DNA of 64,000 nucleotides. It comes from Bombardia bombarda. Lineage: Eukaryota > Ascomycota > Sordariomycetes > Sordariales > Lasiosphaeriaceae. Positions 42,703-54,769 of the stretch are shown here, one piece after another; within the stretch, counting starts at the first letter, position 1; every line of letters begins with the position of its first letter. The notes below the pieces were generated by a model, which saw only the letters and a list, made by a program, of their open reading frames with translations, was not told the DNA's origin and did not search any database. The stretch lies in the NCBI GenBank assembly GCA_030512295.1, contig JAULSR010000005.1, positions 682,001-746,000 of the forward strand, written 5' to 3'. A program made the translations under genes and the position numbers.

Positions 42703-45679
42703 TCAAACCGAAGCCTTGACCGGCTTAGACGCAAACAGGCTAGCTACCTGGTAAAAGATATCCTCAATCGGCGGCATCGCAAACGCCGGCGCTGTGTTGA
42801 AGATCTCTGCCAGACGCTGCGGTGCGACAACGGCCTGATGGATATCAAAATCCTCCTCGTTCTCCATATCCACATCCTGATCCACATCCATCATCTCGTC
42901 ATCGCTGGCTTCCGCCATCTCCTCCTCTTCTACCGCTGCCGCCTCGGCCGTATCCTCGTCCATTCCCAGGTCAGCCAGCGGCTGGAGGAGTGGTGCTTGC
43001 TCAGTACCCTCCGTGATAGACCATATCTGAGCCGCCGAGTCGATCACCACGAACCCAGAAGACGCCGCGGCAGGGAAGACGGCAGTGACTACCTGCGGGA
43101 ACGTCTTGACCAGCAGCGGCTCTGGGTCCTCAATAGAGAACACAACGAGCTCTGATCTCGCACCCCTTTTCATCTTGGTCTGGTTGGTCGGGACAGGCGC
43201 CACGAGCGCAAACGTCCGCGACTCGTAATTCACCGCGAGCTGCGTCAAGCGCTTAGCCGCCTCCGACGTCTCCTTGAGACTGAAGCTAAAGTGCAGCTCA
43301 TCCGAGACAATATCATAAACGGTCAGATCATCCGATAGCATGATGAGACTTGACGAAAGCGCCTTGATGCCGCGAACCTCGCCCTTGAACATTCCAGAGA
43401 CAACATCCCTGAAGGATCCTGTCTCAGTATCGATGGCGACGACAACGGCCTCCGACGGGGCGCCAAAGGCAGCGAAGAGGATGGACCCGTCCTCAGAGAA
43501 GGTGAGGGCGCCGCTTCGGGAAACCTTAGCCGAACTTTCGACCAACTCGTCCTGCTGTCCGTAGGCCGGCAGCGAGACGACCCGGGAACATGTCCAGCTC
43601 CGGAGCTGCTGTCCCTCAGGGCCCGTGGTCACGAGTCCATCTCTTTTCCTTAACCTAGATGTCCAGAACCGCACCGTCCCATCGTTGCCGATGGTGGCAA
43701 ATCGAGAAGAGGTCGGGTCGGCCGCGAGATCGAATATCGTCTCGGGCTGACTTGTGAAATGTGCCTCGTTGACGCGAGTGACGAGCTCCAGCCCGTTATC
43801 CTCTGCGCCAACTTCCCAGAATTTCAGGTAGATCTCTCGTCTTTCCTGGCACACCTCGCCCGTCGTCTTTGAGCCAGTCAAGAAGGCATCCGCATCTCTG
43901 TCTGGGGGCTGCCACTCATCCACAGAAGCAAGCCACTTCCCGTCTTGGGAAAATGCCAATTTGGTAACCTTGGGCTCTGTGATGGGGTTGCCTTGGCTAG
44001 TGATGTTCGCGTCGGTAGGGTTGGTGCGCGCAATGGCGTGTTTCGCGACACCTTGGAATGAGGAAAAGTCGAATGCTTGGAGGAGAGGTGCCGAAGGTCC
44101 TCCGCCTCCCAGAGTAGCCTGTTGCCCGTTGCCAACACACAAAAATATTTGCGACGAGTTGGTCGGGTTGCTGGCAGTGACCAAGGGCGTTGAGATCTCA
44201 TCAACAGTCTTCCATACGCGTCGCACAAGCGACTCCTTTGATGGCCGATCGCTTAGTACGAGGGACTGGATGCCAGAAACATATGTCGTCGGCTTCATCT
44301 CCGCGGTAGAGAGAACCATGGTCGAGTTATCGTCGAGGTGAACCGCGTAAGACGAGCCACGAGGAGAGACAACAATGTTCTCGATAACTGCTGACAGATG
44401 GGGAAGGAAATCCATTTTTCCGGTATCCAACTGCCAGAGAACGAGAACAGTCTCGTAACCACCAGAGATAAGATAGTTGCCTGTTTTTCACCGTTAGTGG
44501 TAGTAGTAACACCTTTTCAGACGCCAGGTCTTACCATCTTCGGACCACTTGACGCTGTGGACTGCTCTCCGATGCCAGTGGTATTTCCGGGGCTGAATTT
44601 GAGCAGCCTTTGTGGGAATAGATTCGCCGCTGGGGAGTTTGCCCAGCACATCGCTATATAGATAGATAGCTCCACGAGCACACCCAACAACCAAGTCAAG
44701 AGAATTGACCATTGTGGCGCCCTTCTTGGTCGTCTGTACTGTCGGTCGGATGTCGAGGCAGGTAATGATGTCGGCAACGCCAAAGGAGTGGAATCGGTAT
44801 TCCAAGTCGCTGACGGAGGTGGGGGTTTTGCTTTTGGTCTTGAGGATGCCGACGTGCAATGCCTCCTTTGCCGCAGCCACGATCAGCTGGCCGCCGACCG
44901 CAGATCGGAGCATTTGCGGACTTTCGTCGTATGTATGGAGGAGCTTCCCCCTCTTTGTAGCTAGTGCCTTGCTGTCGTAGGCTACAACTTGTCCAGATGC
45001 CTTTGTTAGTCTCTGGAGAATAAGCAGCACATCCTCGGCAGCGTCACCAAACTCAACAGCCTCGACAGTCATGTCGAGGACCCTCTTGGTGTCCAGCGTG
45101 AAATGCGCGTCGGCTCCCTTTCCGTTTATCCAGTTGATGTGCCAGATGCGGCCGTCCGAACATGCGACCCAGACAAATTCCGGAGAGCTTTTTGACAAGA
45201 CCGTAGACACGACATGCGCAGACATGGTCTCGGCACCGTCATCCAACCTCGTTACGGGGATGGCGATCCTGCGAACAAGCAGCGAGTTCTCGTTTGAGTA
45301 AACTTGGATAGACGTGTTGTATGTGATAATTAAGTGGCTTTTCGTACGTTAGCGGTCATCTCGCGTTCAGAATCCGAGCTCCAACTGACCGTTCATCAGG
45401 CGAGAATATGGGGTCGATGTCGAGCATCCTGCCGCCCATGGGGTTGGACACCTTCCATGTTCCCGCCACATCGCGACCTCCCTCGGTTGTCGGCTGCAGC
45501 GCAGTGTTGGCGTCAGGCAGCTCTACATCGTGGCTCTCGATCTCTTTGGCGGGGGCGGCGGCATTCGACTGCGACTTGGAACGCTGCTTCTTGAGCGAGA
45601 GGGGCGTGTCGTCTTTCGGTCCGCGCTTGCGTTTCTTTAGTGCGGCGGTTTCGCCATTGACGTCCATGTGAGAGCCCAT
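42703..45679 (-). CDS. UTP17: U3 snoRNP / t-UTP WD40 protein Utp17 (Nan1; WDR75 homologue)
   Basis: Three exons on the minus strand: 45390..45679, 44535..45337 and 42703..44480, with introns of 52 and 54 nt. The product is 956 residues. A basic N-terminus (KKRKRGPKDD, a likely nuclear signal) precedes DVAGTWKVSNPMGGRMLDIDPIFS. WD-type blades follow: LIITYNTSIQVY, EFVWVACSDGRIWHINW, HWHRRAVHSVKWSEDG, NYLISGGYETVLVLWQLD, KVTKLAFSQDGKWLASVD and FATIGNDGTVRFWTSRLR. The C-terminus is acidic (EEEEMAEASDDEMMDVDQDVD) and ends with a short helical domain (PPIEDIFYQVASLFAS). Utp17 belongs to the t-UTP/UTP-A subcomplex of the small-subunit processome and links rDNA transcription to 18S processing in the nucleolus. 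It shares a short divergent spacer with RPB10. Confidence 0.92.
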
Positions 45680-46065
45680 ACTGTCGGCAAAGTCGGTTTG
45701 GTGACGACGAGTAAGCAGGTAGGGTAAATAGGTAGGTAGCTTCCTGGCAACTTGAAGGTCGCACACCTAGGCCTGTTCCCCGAGTGTACCTTTCGCGGAA
45801 GAAATTTTGGCGGAGAAACGTCAAAAAAGTTATAGTGGGGCATTTTCGTTATCGCGATAAGGTTCAGCCAATCGTTAGCTTTGTCTGGGGAATAAAGATT
45901 TGGAGATCCACGACGTCGCGCGCCGCAGGCTTGAAAGAAACTTGCGACGATACAGTTCACTCCAATCTTCGCCCACGTCCCCAGCAACAGCGCGCTCTTC
46001 GGCACTGCCATACGCCAGCGTCCACGACTATCTGCTATCATCGAACCTGCTAGTTTACCGACAGA
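45680..46065. promoter_or_regulatory. Bidirectional promoter region of UTP17 and RPB10
   Basis: The spacer of 386 bp between two divergent start codons must contain both promoters and 5' UTRs. A perfect 12-bp palindrome, TTATCGCGATAA (45849-45860), lies near its centre, about 180-210 bp from each ATG. AAATTTT (45805-45811) resembles the core of the yeast RRPE element. Both assignments are inference. Confidence 0.55.
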
Positions 46066-46537
46066 ATGATTATTCCTGTCCGCTGCTTCTCGTGCGGCAA
46101 GGTAAGCAAGGGGCTGCCCCCGTGCCATCCTGCGATGGTGTTCGAAAAACCCGAACTCGACTGACTGGAGGCAAAAAGGTCACGGGCGATCTTTGGGAGA
46201 AATACGTGAAACTCCTCGACGATGGGCTTACAGACGGGTATGTGTGCCGGCCTCGTCTGCTTCGCTTGGCATGTTACTAGAGCTAACAGGGCATTTATTT
46301 GTTGGCAGAGATGCGCTTGATCAGATTGGTTGCAAGCGATACTGCTGCCGCCGCATGGTCATGACCCACGTCGACCTTATCGAGAAGCTCCTCAAGTGCG
46401 TCCTCTCTTCGCCCGACATGGTGATACAATGTTTACAGAAGTGTGTGCGTGGTACTAATATCCTGTGCTGCTGCAGATATACCCCCGACGGCCGCAACAC
46501 CAAGAAGCTGAATATGAACCAGCAGATGGATCAGTGA
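46066..46537 (+). CDS. RPB10: RNA polymerases I, II and III shared subunit Rpb10 (RPABC5)
   Basis: Four exons: 46066..46101, 46179..46237, 46309..46395 and 46477..46537, with introns of 77, 71 and 81 nt. The product is 80 residues. It begins MIIPVRCFSCGKVTGDLWEK, the invariant Rpb10 N-terminus with the CxxC zinc pair. LDQIGCKRYCCRRMVMTHVD follows with the CC zinc pair and the RRM motif, then LIEKLLKYTPDG. The protein is essential for assembly of the Rpb3-Rpb11 platform in all three nuclear polymerases. It is about ten residues longer than the yeast form, in the C-terminal tail. All joins are in phase, and the identification is certain. Confidence 0.97.
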
Positions 46538-49500
46538 ACTAGCCCGGGCGCGTATCTACAAACAGAAAATTGCATTTTTACCGGCGTTGGGGAGGGAAAG
46601 GCTATACAGGCGCGAGGGGGCTGCAGGAGTAGTAGTTCCTTGAGCCCTATTGCTAGGCGGGAATGGTTGTCATCTTGATTTGGTTCGCGGGGCCGGCGTC
46701 AAGGAGCATAAGTTGCATACCAGAATGTCATATATTTGACGTATCTTTTTGTTGGCGGCCAGGTTGCCGAAAGAAGGGTTGCCCGACTCAAGCGAGTGTT
46801 GGACTGTTATGATTCACACCACTTGAGTCGCGGTTTCTGCCGGCAGGCTTGGTGAAAAAACTGGACTGGATATAACCAACAGCGTAAGATGTATGTGTAC
46901 ATGCATTTCAGTTCCAACTACCCACATCTGCCGCAGCTCAGCGGTGTTATGGATGCCTTACTTTCATGTGAATGGTGTACAATATCTTGATGGGGTCGAG
47001 ATAAATGTAACCGAGCGGCATCGCAAGCAGGCGGAGTGCAAAGAAGAGTGACTGGCTAAAGACTGCAGGTCGCAAGCAAGCAAAGCTGCATATCAAGCCG
47101 CATCCTGGAGTTTTCAGCCGGTTTGGGCAGCAAAGGGGTTGAGCATTTGCTGACTTGTCACGCTCAGAGCGAGTCGGTGAGCTTCAAGCCTATGGCACCT
47201 GCATTACGCCCTTAAAAAGCGGCCGCCAACAAAGTTCATCCTCAATAAAAAAAACTGCATTGTGAAGGCTGGACAGCTTCTGTTATCGTATTGAACTGTG
47301 CACATGTACATAGCTAGGCCACCCATATTCGTAGCTTGGGGTCATCCCTGGCGTCACTTCAACGAGAACCAGGTTGTTGCGTGTTTGATCTAGTGATATG
47401 TCTTGTATGTGCCAGCCTCCTTAGCCATGCAGGTCGAGCCTCGCCTCATTCTGCAAGCCCAACCTCCACGCCGCAGAAAGGCATTGCTGGTCGCCGATTA
47501 GGGTCGCATTGTCCGTGTAAGCAAACCGAAAAAAGGGGGCTTTCTGAAGAGACTTTATTGGTGGTTACAGAGGTTCCTTTCAAAAGGAACTCCTGCACGT
47601 CAAATTGAATAATAATGTGAACCTCAACGATACCTCTCTTTCTTAGTCACAGATACCTGCGTACTTCACACTTCAGCAGTAATCAGTATAGGTCATATGT
47701 AAGCAGGTTGGTGTGAGTCTCAAGCAAAGCAAAGGTGTGCGAATACCTACGTGCTTGCGGAGTAACTCCTTACTGGCAGCTTACGTATTTCAGTTGAGAC
47801 AAAAGAAAATTCTGAAGCAACGCGCAAGAAAGAAAAGAAAAGAAAAGCAATCTAGTGACAAACTTCTTATCTCTGTACTGTGCCTCCTGTGCCCGCCGTG
47901 CCTCGACCAAGCCGGAGTTCATCGGCTTCTAGAAAGGATACAAGACCCCGTCCCGTCTGACCGGGAAGCGGTGAGATGACCATCCATCGTGACCCGACCT
48001 CCCAGCCTACCTACTTCATTTCTTATTTTGATCATCGCGGTGACACGTCCACGACACGACGCCCTATCACGCTGGCGTGTTGGTTCGAAGTGATAGGTAT
48101 CCGTGGGGTGATGTAGCTATCAGTGGCGCAAACCACCAACAAACACACCAGACATGACGCATCACCCCTCATCCCACCCCCCCTCTTTGATGTACCTAGG
48201 TGTGTCAAAGAATAACTCATACGGACGTACTCGGAAGGACTTTTGTTGTCCACGCCGCAGCGTGGGCGTTAGCTCGGTGGTTGTTCCCATCAGACTGGTC
48301 CATTCCTTCGGTTGCGCGCTTCCGTGCAGCTAACGCGTACTGTGTGTAACCAGGAATCCCACACGTTTGCCTGATTGACAAGCTAGAAACCTCTGCGAGC
48401 TCTGATGAAAAATTTCCACCTCCAGTCGGGGCCTTGCGCTTGAGATTCACGCGCTCAACAAAACCCAATGGCGAACCATGAAAGTCCAGGATCCACCTTG
48501 ACGGGATCCTGGAACACGTTTGTTAAAAAGCCAAGGATCCATCCCAGCCCCGCGGTGCTGATGGATAATTGGATATAGACCGGGGTAGTGATAATGGTGT
48601 AAGTCGTTGAAGTTGTGACGACGGTAAAAGAAGACCGCGTGACAGAGAAGAGTGGATGCGCTAATAACCTCAAGATAGTCAGTATAAGTATGGTTTGGTG
48701 AAGTAGTAGCGAGCGAGTAGGGCCGGGGTAGACTCGTCGCATCAGACGATTTGATCGGATCAGAAATACTTTGTAAGCCTGGGTTCGATCAGCCATCTCA
48801 TATCCGCACTGCAACTCCAAAATTCAAGGCCTCATCCTTGTTAGAACACGAAATTGAGCAACGATAAAGCAAGACGCCATTTCACGAGCCGTGTTAGCAA
48901 TCGCGAGGGAAAGAAACTAGACTGTGCGGGTTGTGTGAGATTCGCGGTGGTTGATCCTCGTCGTTCTTTGGTTGAAAAAGACGGAACCATGACTGTTCGT
49001 TCCCCAGCTTTTGCTACCGTGCCCGTGTTACTGTGCCCATGTCAACAACGTCCGGGAGGCTCAACCAGAAACGGGGACCCACCACACCAGATGGCTTCTA
49101 GTCTGTCTCGCTGTCTCGCGTGTCTAGTATGGATGAAATCACACGCCGAAGGAGGGCTACTGGTTACACTAATGCAATCCAGCAGTCGAAAAATCCTGAC
49201 TCCTGGGTGAATTGGTGTGTTTAGAAAAACCGGGAAGTGCAAAAGCGCCCTGTCGTCGGTATTCCATCCCTATGAGGGAGCAACCTCCGTCCCGAGAAAA
49301 TCTCAAGACAAAAGTACGTAGGGTCAAATGTGGTCAAGAGAAGGACGATCAGGCGGACGGAAGTCCCAAAGGATGTTGAGAAATTGAACCAACACCATCG
49401 ACCAACAGCCTGGTGGGCCGCTACGGCTGTCAGTGTCGAATAAAAGGCGCGGGACCAGATCGTCGGGAACTTGACCCCAGGCCACAAGCACACTTGTGAG

Positions 49501-52233
49501 GAGGATTGATCGTCACCGTAAAACCTTGGACTCCGCGATATCGAGCATTTCTCGTCCCATTCCCTGAGTGGTAATTGATCTCGGGGATCTATCTGATCTT
49601 TTGCAGAGACGCATCGTACAGTATAGACCGCGCCATTGTGCAGGATATTCAGCCAGAATTATGACAAGTATGTAGAAGAGGAGGGGGTCGAGACGCGCCA
49701 TCGCGGGCTAGGGAGAAACTGACGACCATCTCGGGCACTGTGCGTGTGTATACAAGATGAGCCGTCTGTAGTTGGATCTGGCAAAAATTTGTCGCGATTT
49801 TCTCGCCGTCTTTTACCACTGTGTTAAATGCAGCCAGCTTGTGTGCGTTGTCATACTCCAGCCAGCCGGGCAAAAAAAAAAAAAAAAAAAACTCAACCCT
49901 CCAAAAGCTGCAACACAACGGATTGCCTGATTGAGAGAACTATCGCGCCTTGCCGACACACACACACACCTCTTGACCTAGACTAAAGCAGACAGGCAAT
50001 CATCAAGGGTGTGAGGCAGAGTCCGTCATAGCTACTGGTACCCCTTCGGCGCTCGCCGTCTGCTACGGCTGCCAAATATATCCAGTGTTGCGTTCGTTTG
50101 GTTCTGTCCTACCTGAACAGCATACTATGGCCAGCGCCATTGGTTAGCCAAATGATTCTCGGCGCCCAGAAGGCTGGGAACTGGTGGGTACACCGGTAGG
50201 CCCTTACGATGCTTGGCGATGGAGGGGGCCACAGCGAAAGAGGGGAAGGAACCTTGAACCTCAATCGTGATGTATCCGTGCGCCGTGCCCCTCCTTCCCT
50301 CACTCCCTCCCGCCCGCAACAGGGCAGGCTCGAGGCACGAAGGTTCGGGCGGGGGGGTTCCATTTTTCAATGAAGCAGCACTCTCCTGACTGGCCCAGAG
50401 GCGAGCCACACACCCCTCCTCCTCACTTTGCATGTTTTAAGCGCCGGCCCCTTGCCATGCCCATGCAGCCCGTCGGTCGAGGAAGCTTTCTGGCCGTCTC
50501 TTTACTGGCTGGCTGCACGTCGAGAGCTGTAGGCCAAAGGGAGAAGACGCGCATCTTGCTGCACACCGGAGTTGATACATAGCATGCCCTAAGTTAAGGT
50601 ACCTAGGTGGACAGTGGTAGCGGACGGTGGTAGTGGATGTGCGGGATGGGGATACACACATCCATTGCAGCTGTCGCGGCTCTCATGCATGGGCTCGCAG
50701 CTGTTTTTGCGCGTCCATCTCTTGGATTCTCAGGTCCTCATGACGGACGAGGGAATGAGCAAGAGAATGAGCTCGGCGGGCATGGGGTCGGGTCCATGCC
50801 GGTTGACCCTGGCAGCCCAAGTGCCTTCCTTACCAGCATTCTGTGGGAGGGCTACACTACTGCCGTAAATGTTACCATGGCAGTGGTGTGCCTGGCTACC
50901 TAACGTCGGGTTAGTCTCAAAGGGGGCATATGCCTAGGGAGCTGAGTTAAATCAAAGAAGGAACAATATGGGGCAAGTAGAGGTCTGGCCTGATGATGTC
51001 TGTGGGATGAAGTCCTATTCTAGCCCCAGATGCCCGCCCTCCATCCCTTCTCCTACAAGTCAAGACGGGATGAGATGGAAGGATTCAACTGCTTGTCCAC
51101 TTTCACATTGCCCTCCGTCGTACCTGCCTGCTCTGTGGTTGCAGCGCTGTAAAGGTACACAGCAACTCAAGGCAGGCGCGTTTGCAGTTGGCCGTTTGGC
51201 TCTCAGCGCCCTGGTCACATTGGATCCATCCCCGTTTGGCAAGGCACGCTTATTAGTCCCTGGTCAAACGTCGTCCCTCCCGCCGCGACATTACGACACT
51301 GCGACTGCCAGCAATAACGACAGCAGCTTGCCGGGTGGACCTTGTGTAGCTCCGCCATCATCCTTCCGTTTGGCCAACTTCATCTTTCATAAGCGCAGCG
51401 GCGCTGTCCTTTCTGCAGACGATTATCAGAGCCGAACCCCTCGAGCAAATCATCAGTCGGCTCCTTGACTGCTTACCTCCCCTCCCGCGCCGACAAACCA
51501 GGTCGTCGCAATCCCGCCTTGCTGGCTTGCTGGCTTGCTGTTGCTCCACCGCGCATCGCGCATTGCGCCAGCTGGCTTGCTCCTCGGCAGCAGCTCTACA
51601 CAAGTCTTGTTATTGTTACCTTTTTCTAATTACGGACCCTGGTTTGGCCCAATTCGATAGTCCCGTCGTCTCCATCCAAGACCAGCCAAAGACTCGGCTA
51701 CGGCTGCGCGATGATCCATCAATTGTCTGCGTTACCCGACCAGTAATCAGTACTACCAGACGCCCTCGACCACCATTTCCGGCCGGCCAGATCCTCAAGC
51801 CTGGAGCGCCTCGGTTCCCTTCTCCGAGTCTGTTAAAAGGGCCCAAAAGTGCTCCGTGCCGTATCCTGTCAACTGGCTAAGATACATATTCTTTTCGCAA
51901 AGTGTCTACCTAGCTTTGCTTTAGACGCCGAGGAGCAGACCGCCTCCCCACGAGCACTCCAACCTTGCGCGCCTGCGGACTTGACACCGCGACTAACAAC
52001 CGCGGCAGGGTTGTTGGCTAGCCAGTCGTCTAGACGCAGTTATACTGTGTTGCCTGTCGTCTTGCGCCCACCTCCCCCACTGTCTGGCATCGACCACTCC
52101 AATATTTTTTTTTATTGCCCGCACACGCGTCTCGTCTTTCTTTGCATCTCGCTCATCCTAGGACACGGCTCGGGCTCCTCTACCCTGACTCGAGTTTGTG
52201 TTGTGACGCTGCAGCAGGTTAGCACTGGGTGCA
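46538..52233. other. 5.7-kb gene-poor region
   Basis: No gene that I can support with confidence. A 121-codon minus frame at 48455..48820 predicts two hydrophobic segments but has no recognisable motif. ACCTAGGT palindromes lie at 48194-48201 and 50601-50608. There is a 20-A run at 49872-49891. The last kilobase before 52234 is rich in short C/T tracts and likely forms the promoter and 5' UTR of the next gene. Confidence 0.5.
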
Positions 52234-54769
52234 ATGGCTCTCGAAGCACCCTTGCGAACATCCACGGGAAGCATACCCTCGACCCACTCGCCCCACGCCG
52301 AAATGTCTTTCTCTTCGGGCCCCGAGTCCCCTGCACTCCAGCCCCAATATATGGCGTATGACTTCTCATATATTAAGCCCCAAGTCGTAACCCAACCCGT
52401 TAACACTTAACTGTACAGCTCGTCCTCAGGCCCCGAATCTCAGTCCCTCCGCCCCAATTCTTATATGAGACCCAGCTCTTCCCATCTTTTGTTGAGCCCA
52501 AACAGTGATATAGTCGGTCCCTCGCCCGTAACATCAAACGGAACCGAGACGACGGAAATTGAGGATGATCTAGGCGAGGAACATAGTAATGAAGGGCGAC
52601 CTCCTTCGGTTCGTCGAGCATATATCCCAGGAAATCATGTATCTGGTTTACTGACACTGCCAAAAGCTTATGATGCTTCGGACGAATATACCAGACTACA
52701 TTCGAAAATCCATGAATGAAGAAGTCGTCTCCGTAATACATGCGCCCTCGAGCTTCCAGAGTTGGGTAGGGATAGCCACATTCATATGACAATGTATCAC
52801 TGGACTACTTTATTAACCATGATTTTGATAGAAATCCGGCGATACTCAGTCCAAATCCAGTCTATCCAGTTCAATTACTGGCTCAAGCGTGGAGAGCAGC
52901 ACCATAAGCCCCCCAGCTAGTGAACCTTTGACCGTGGTAAGTTACTGAACCAGTCGCTGTCTGACCTATCTGATTAACATGCAAAGAAAAAGTCTCCTCC
53001 CGACCTTTCCCCCCCGACGGTTAATACAAACGTCAAGCCGGTTGGGTTCGGCATGGATGCCATAACGCCGCAAGCCCAGAGGCTGGATGATGTTTACGGG
53101 GGCGAATCCTCCAGGTTACGATCCAGCACCTCAAGCAGTCTTGATTGTAAGAACTACTGCTAGTTCAACAACTCTCTAGATCTTTCTCTCTAACTCACCT
53201 ACGCAGTAATACCAGAAAGGCACGAGATTGGTGGGGATGAAGATTTCGATGACATGGATGATTTCGGCATAATTCCTAGACCAGGCGAAGAGACCGAGGT
53301 CAAGGCTCTCACCGCAGCCTTGGAAGAATGCTGGACATTGTGCAACACTCTCGCCAATCTCAGCTCCATCCATCGAGAAAGAGTTTTTAATAACTCTGGG
53401 ACTCCAGATGCGCACGAAAGAGCATGGAAGAGCTGCTGGAAACTTTGCAAACGACTCTACAATAGCCGGAATGACACGTCCGAGTCGCATAATGTCCGGA
53501 CAAATCTCGACTTGTGCCGCGACTTTTGCCAATCTTTATTTGATGTGCGACAGAAACAGGACGAAGTCGCCGACTCCATCTTGAGAGTCAGCTTTGAGCT
53601 GAATAATCAGTACGTTCATGTCCCGATATTTCCTACGATGTGTACTAAGATGCTAACAATCTCCTCATAGTCTATACAGCGCACAGGACAGCCGAAATCT
53701 CCCGGAAGCATTCAGGGAGCGAACATTGGATTTTTATATTACATTATGTCACCGACTGATGAAGCAACGCAGTGATCTAGCCGAGGAGACAGATTCACTT
53801 CTACGCGCTTGTTGGTCATTGGCCGAGATGCTCTTCAGCCTGCGACAGAACCGACGGGATGGGAAGGCTCCTGATGAAGAACTGCTTGGATCCGCAGTAC
53901 AGGCGTGTTGGGAATTGTGCGATATCTTCCGTGAGGGTTGGACACAGATTCGACCTGACCGTGGCACACCACGACCCAGCCACATCAACTTTTTCTCCCC
54001 CGGTGGCGGTTTCGGCCTCCAGAGCCTATCGACTGGCATACAGTCCGAAGTTTCGCGGTCTAATGCTGGTAGCCGCGCCTCGTTGCATTCGAAACGCGAA
54101 AGCCTCCGCAGCCTATCCGACGTCACGACCGATCGGCCTCGACAACGGCCCGTCATTCCTGAAACGCCTGTTACCGAATTCGAGGACACGCCCATATCAC
54201 CAGAATCTAGCCCTCAAATGCCAAACATATTGGTGCTTGGCACGGGGAACGAGTCGCGCGGCGACCGCGGGGTTGATCGCGGGCGCTGGTCCAGCAGCGC
54301 CTCCAATTTGTCGAGCTATAGCCAAAGCAGCCAGCACACGTCCAGCACCGCTACGACAGCGACTGCCGCCGAGGATGTGAACATTACACGCATCAAGATG
54401 CTGATTGTCAAGGCAGCTATGAATATTGGCTTCAGCCGCGATGCCGCTGCGGCTGACGGTCTTGGTGGCGCCGCATCTTTACAGGCTTTCGTTAGGAGTT
54501 TGCCGCCAGGTTCCTTTGGCTCGTTACCAAGCCATGCCACACTACTACAAAATTATAAGAATCTGGTTCTGGCTGATTCGGCGTTCCGTGCCTCAGCCAA
54601 CCTACCCACCCGGGGCAAGCGCATCAGTTCCTTCGACGTTGCCAAGAGCATAGGCTGGATGACTTCGCGGTCTGTTCAGTATGGCTTCCTTAGGGATCTG
54701 TTCAGACTCGTGTTTGGGTTCCAAGTTGACGATGCCGACTCGAGAAAGAATGTTTCGATAGCCGTTTGA
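52234..54769 (+). CDS. Conserved filamentous-fungal protein of unknown function, 702 aa
   Basis: Six exons: 52234..52355, 52419..52638, 52832..52936, 52987..53146, 53207..53609 and 53671..54769, with introns of 63, 193, 50, 60 and 61 nt. The N-terminal ~250 residues are Ser/Pro-rich and disordered, with two near-copies of the phrase SSGPESx(Q)xLxP. A helical core starts ETEVKALTAALEECWTLCNT and contains repeated C-W-x-L-C modules: WTLCNTLANL, WKLCKRLYNS, LCRDFCQSLF, WELCDIFREGW. Between these come FRERTLDFYITLCHRLMKQ and SLLRACWSLAEMLFSLRQ. A second Ser-rich linker leads to ITRIKMLIVKAAMNIGFSR, SLPPGSFGSLPSHATLL and DVAKSIGWMTSRSVQYG, ending in RDLFRLVFGFQVDD. I recall a domain of unknown function with this pattern (possibly DUF7624) but cannot verify it. 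Exons 5 and 6 are firm; the exon 2-3 boundary (donor GTATCT) is less sure. Confidence 0.78.

Noticed and set aside
24976..46537. Secondary-metabolite gene cluster around the LaeA-like gene
   Set aside because: No polyketide synthase, NRPS, terpene synthase or cluster transporter is present. LaeA acts genome-wide and need not be clustered.
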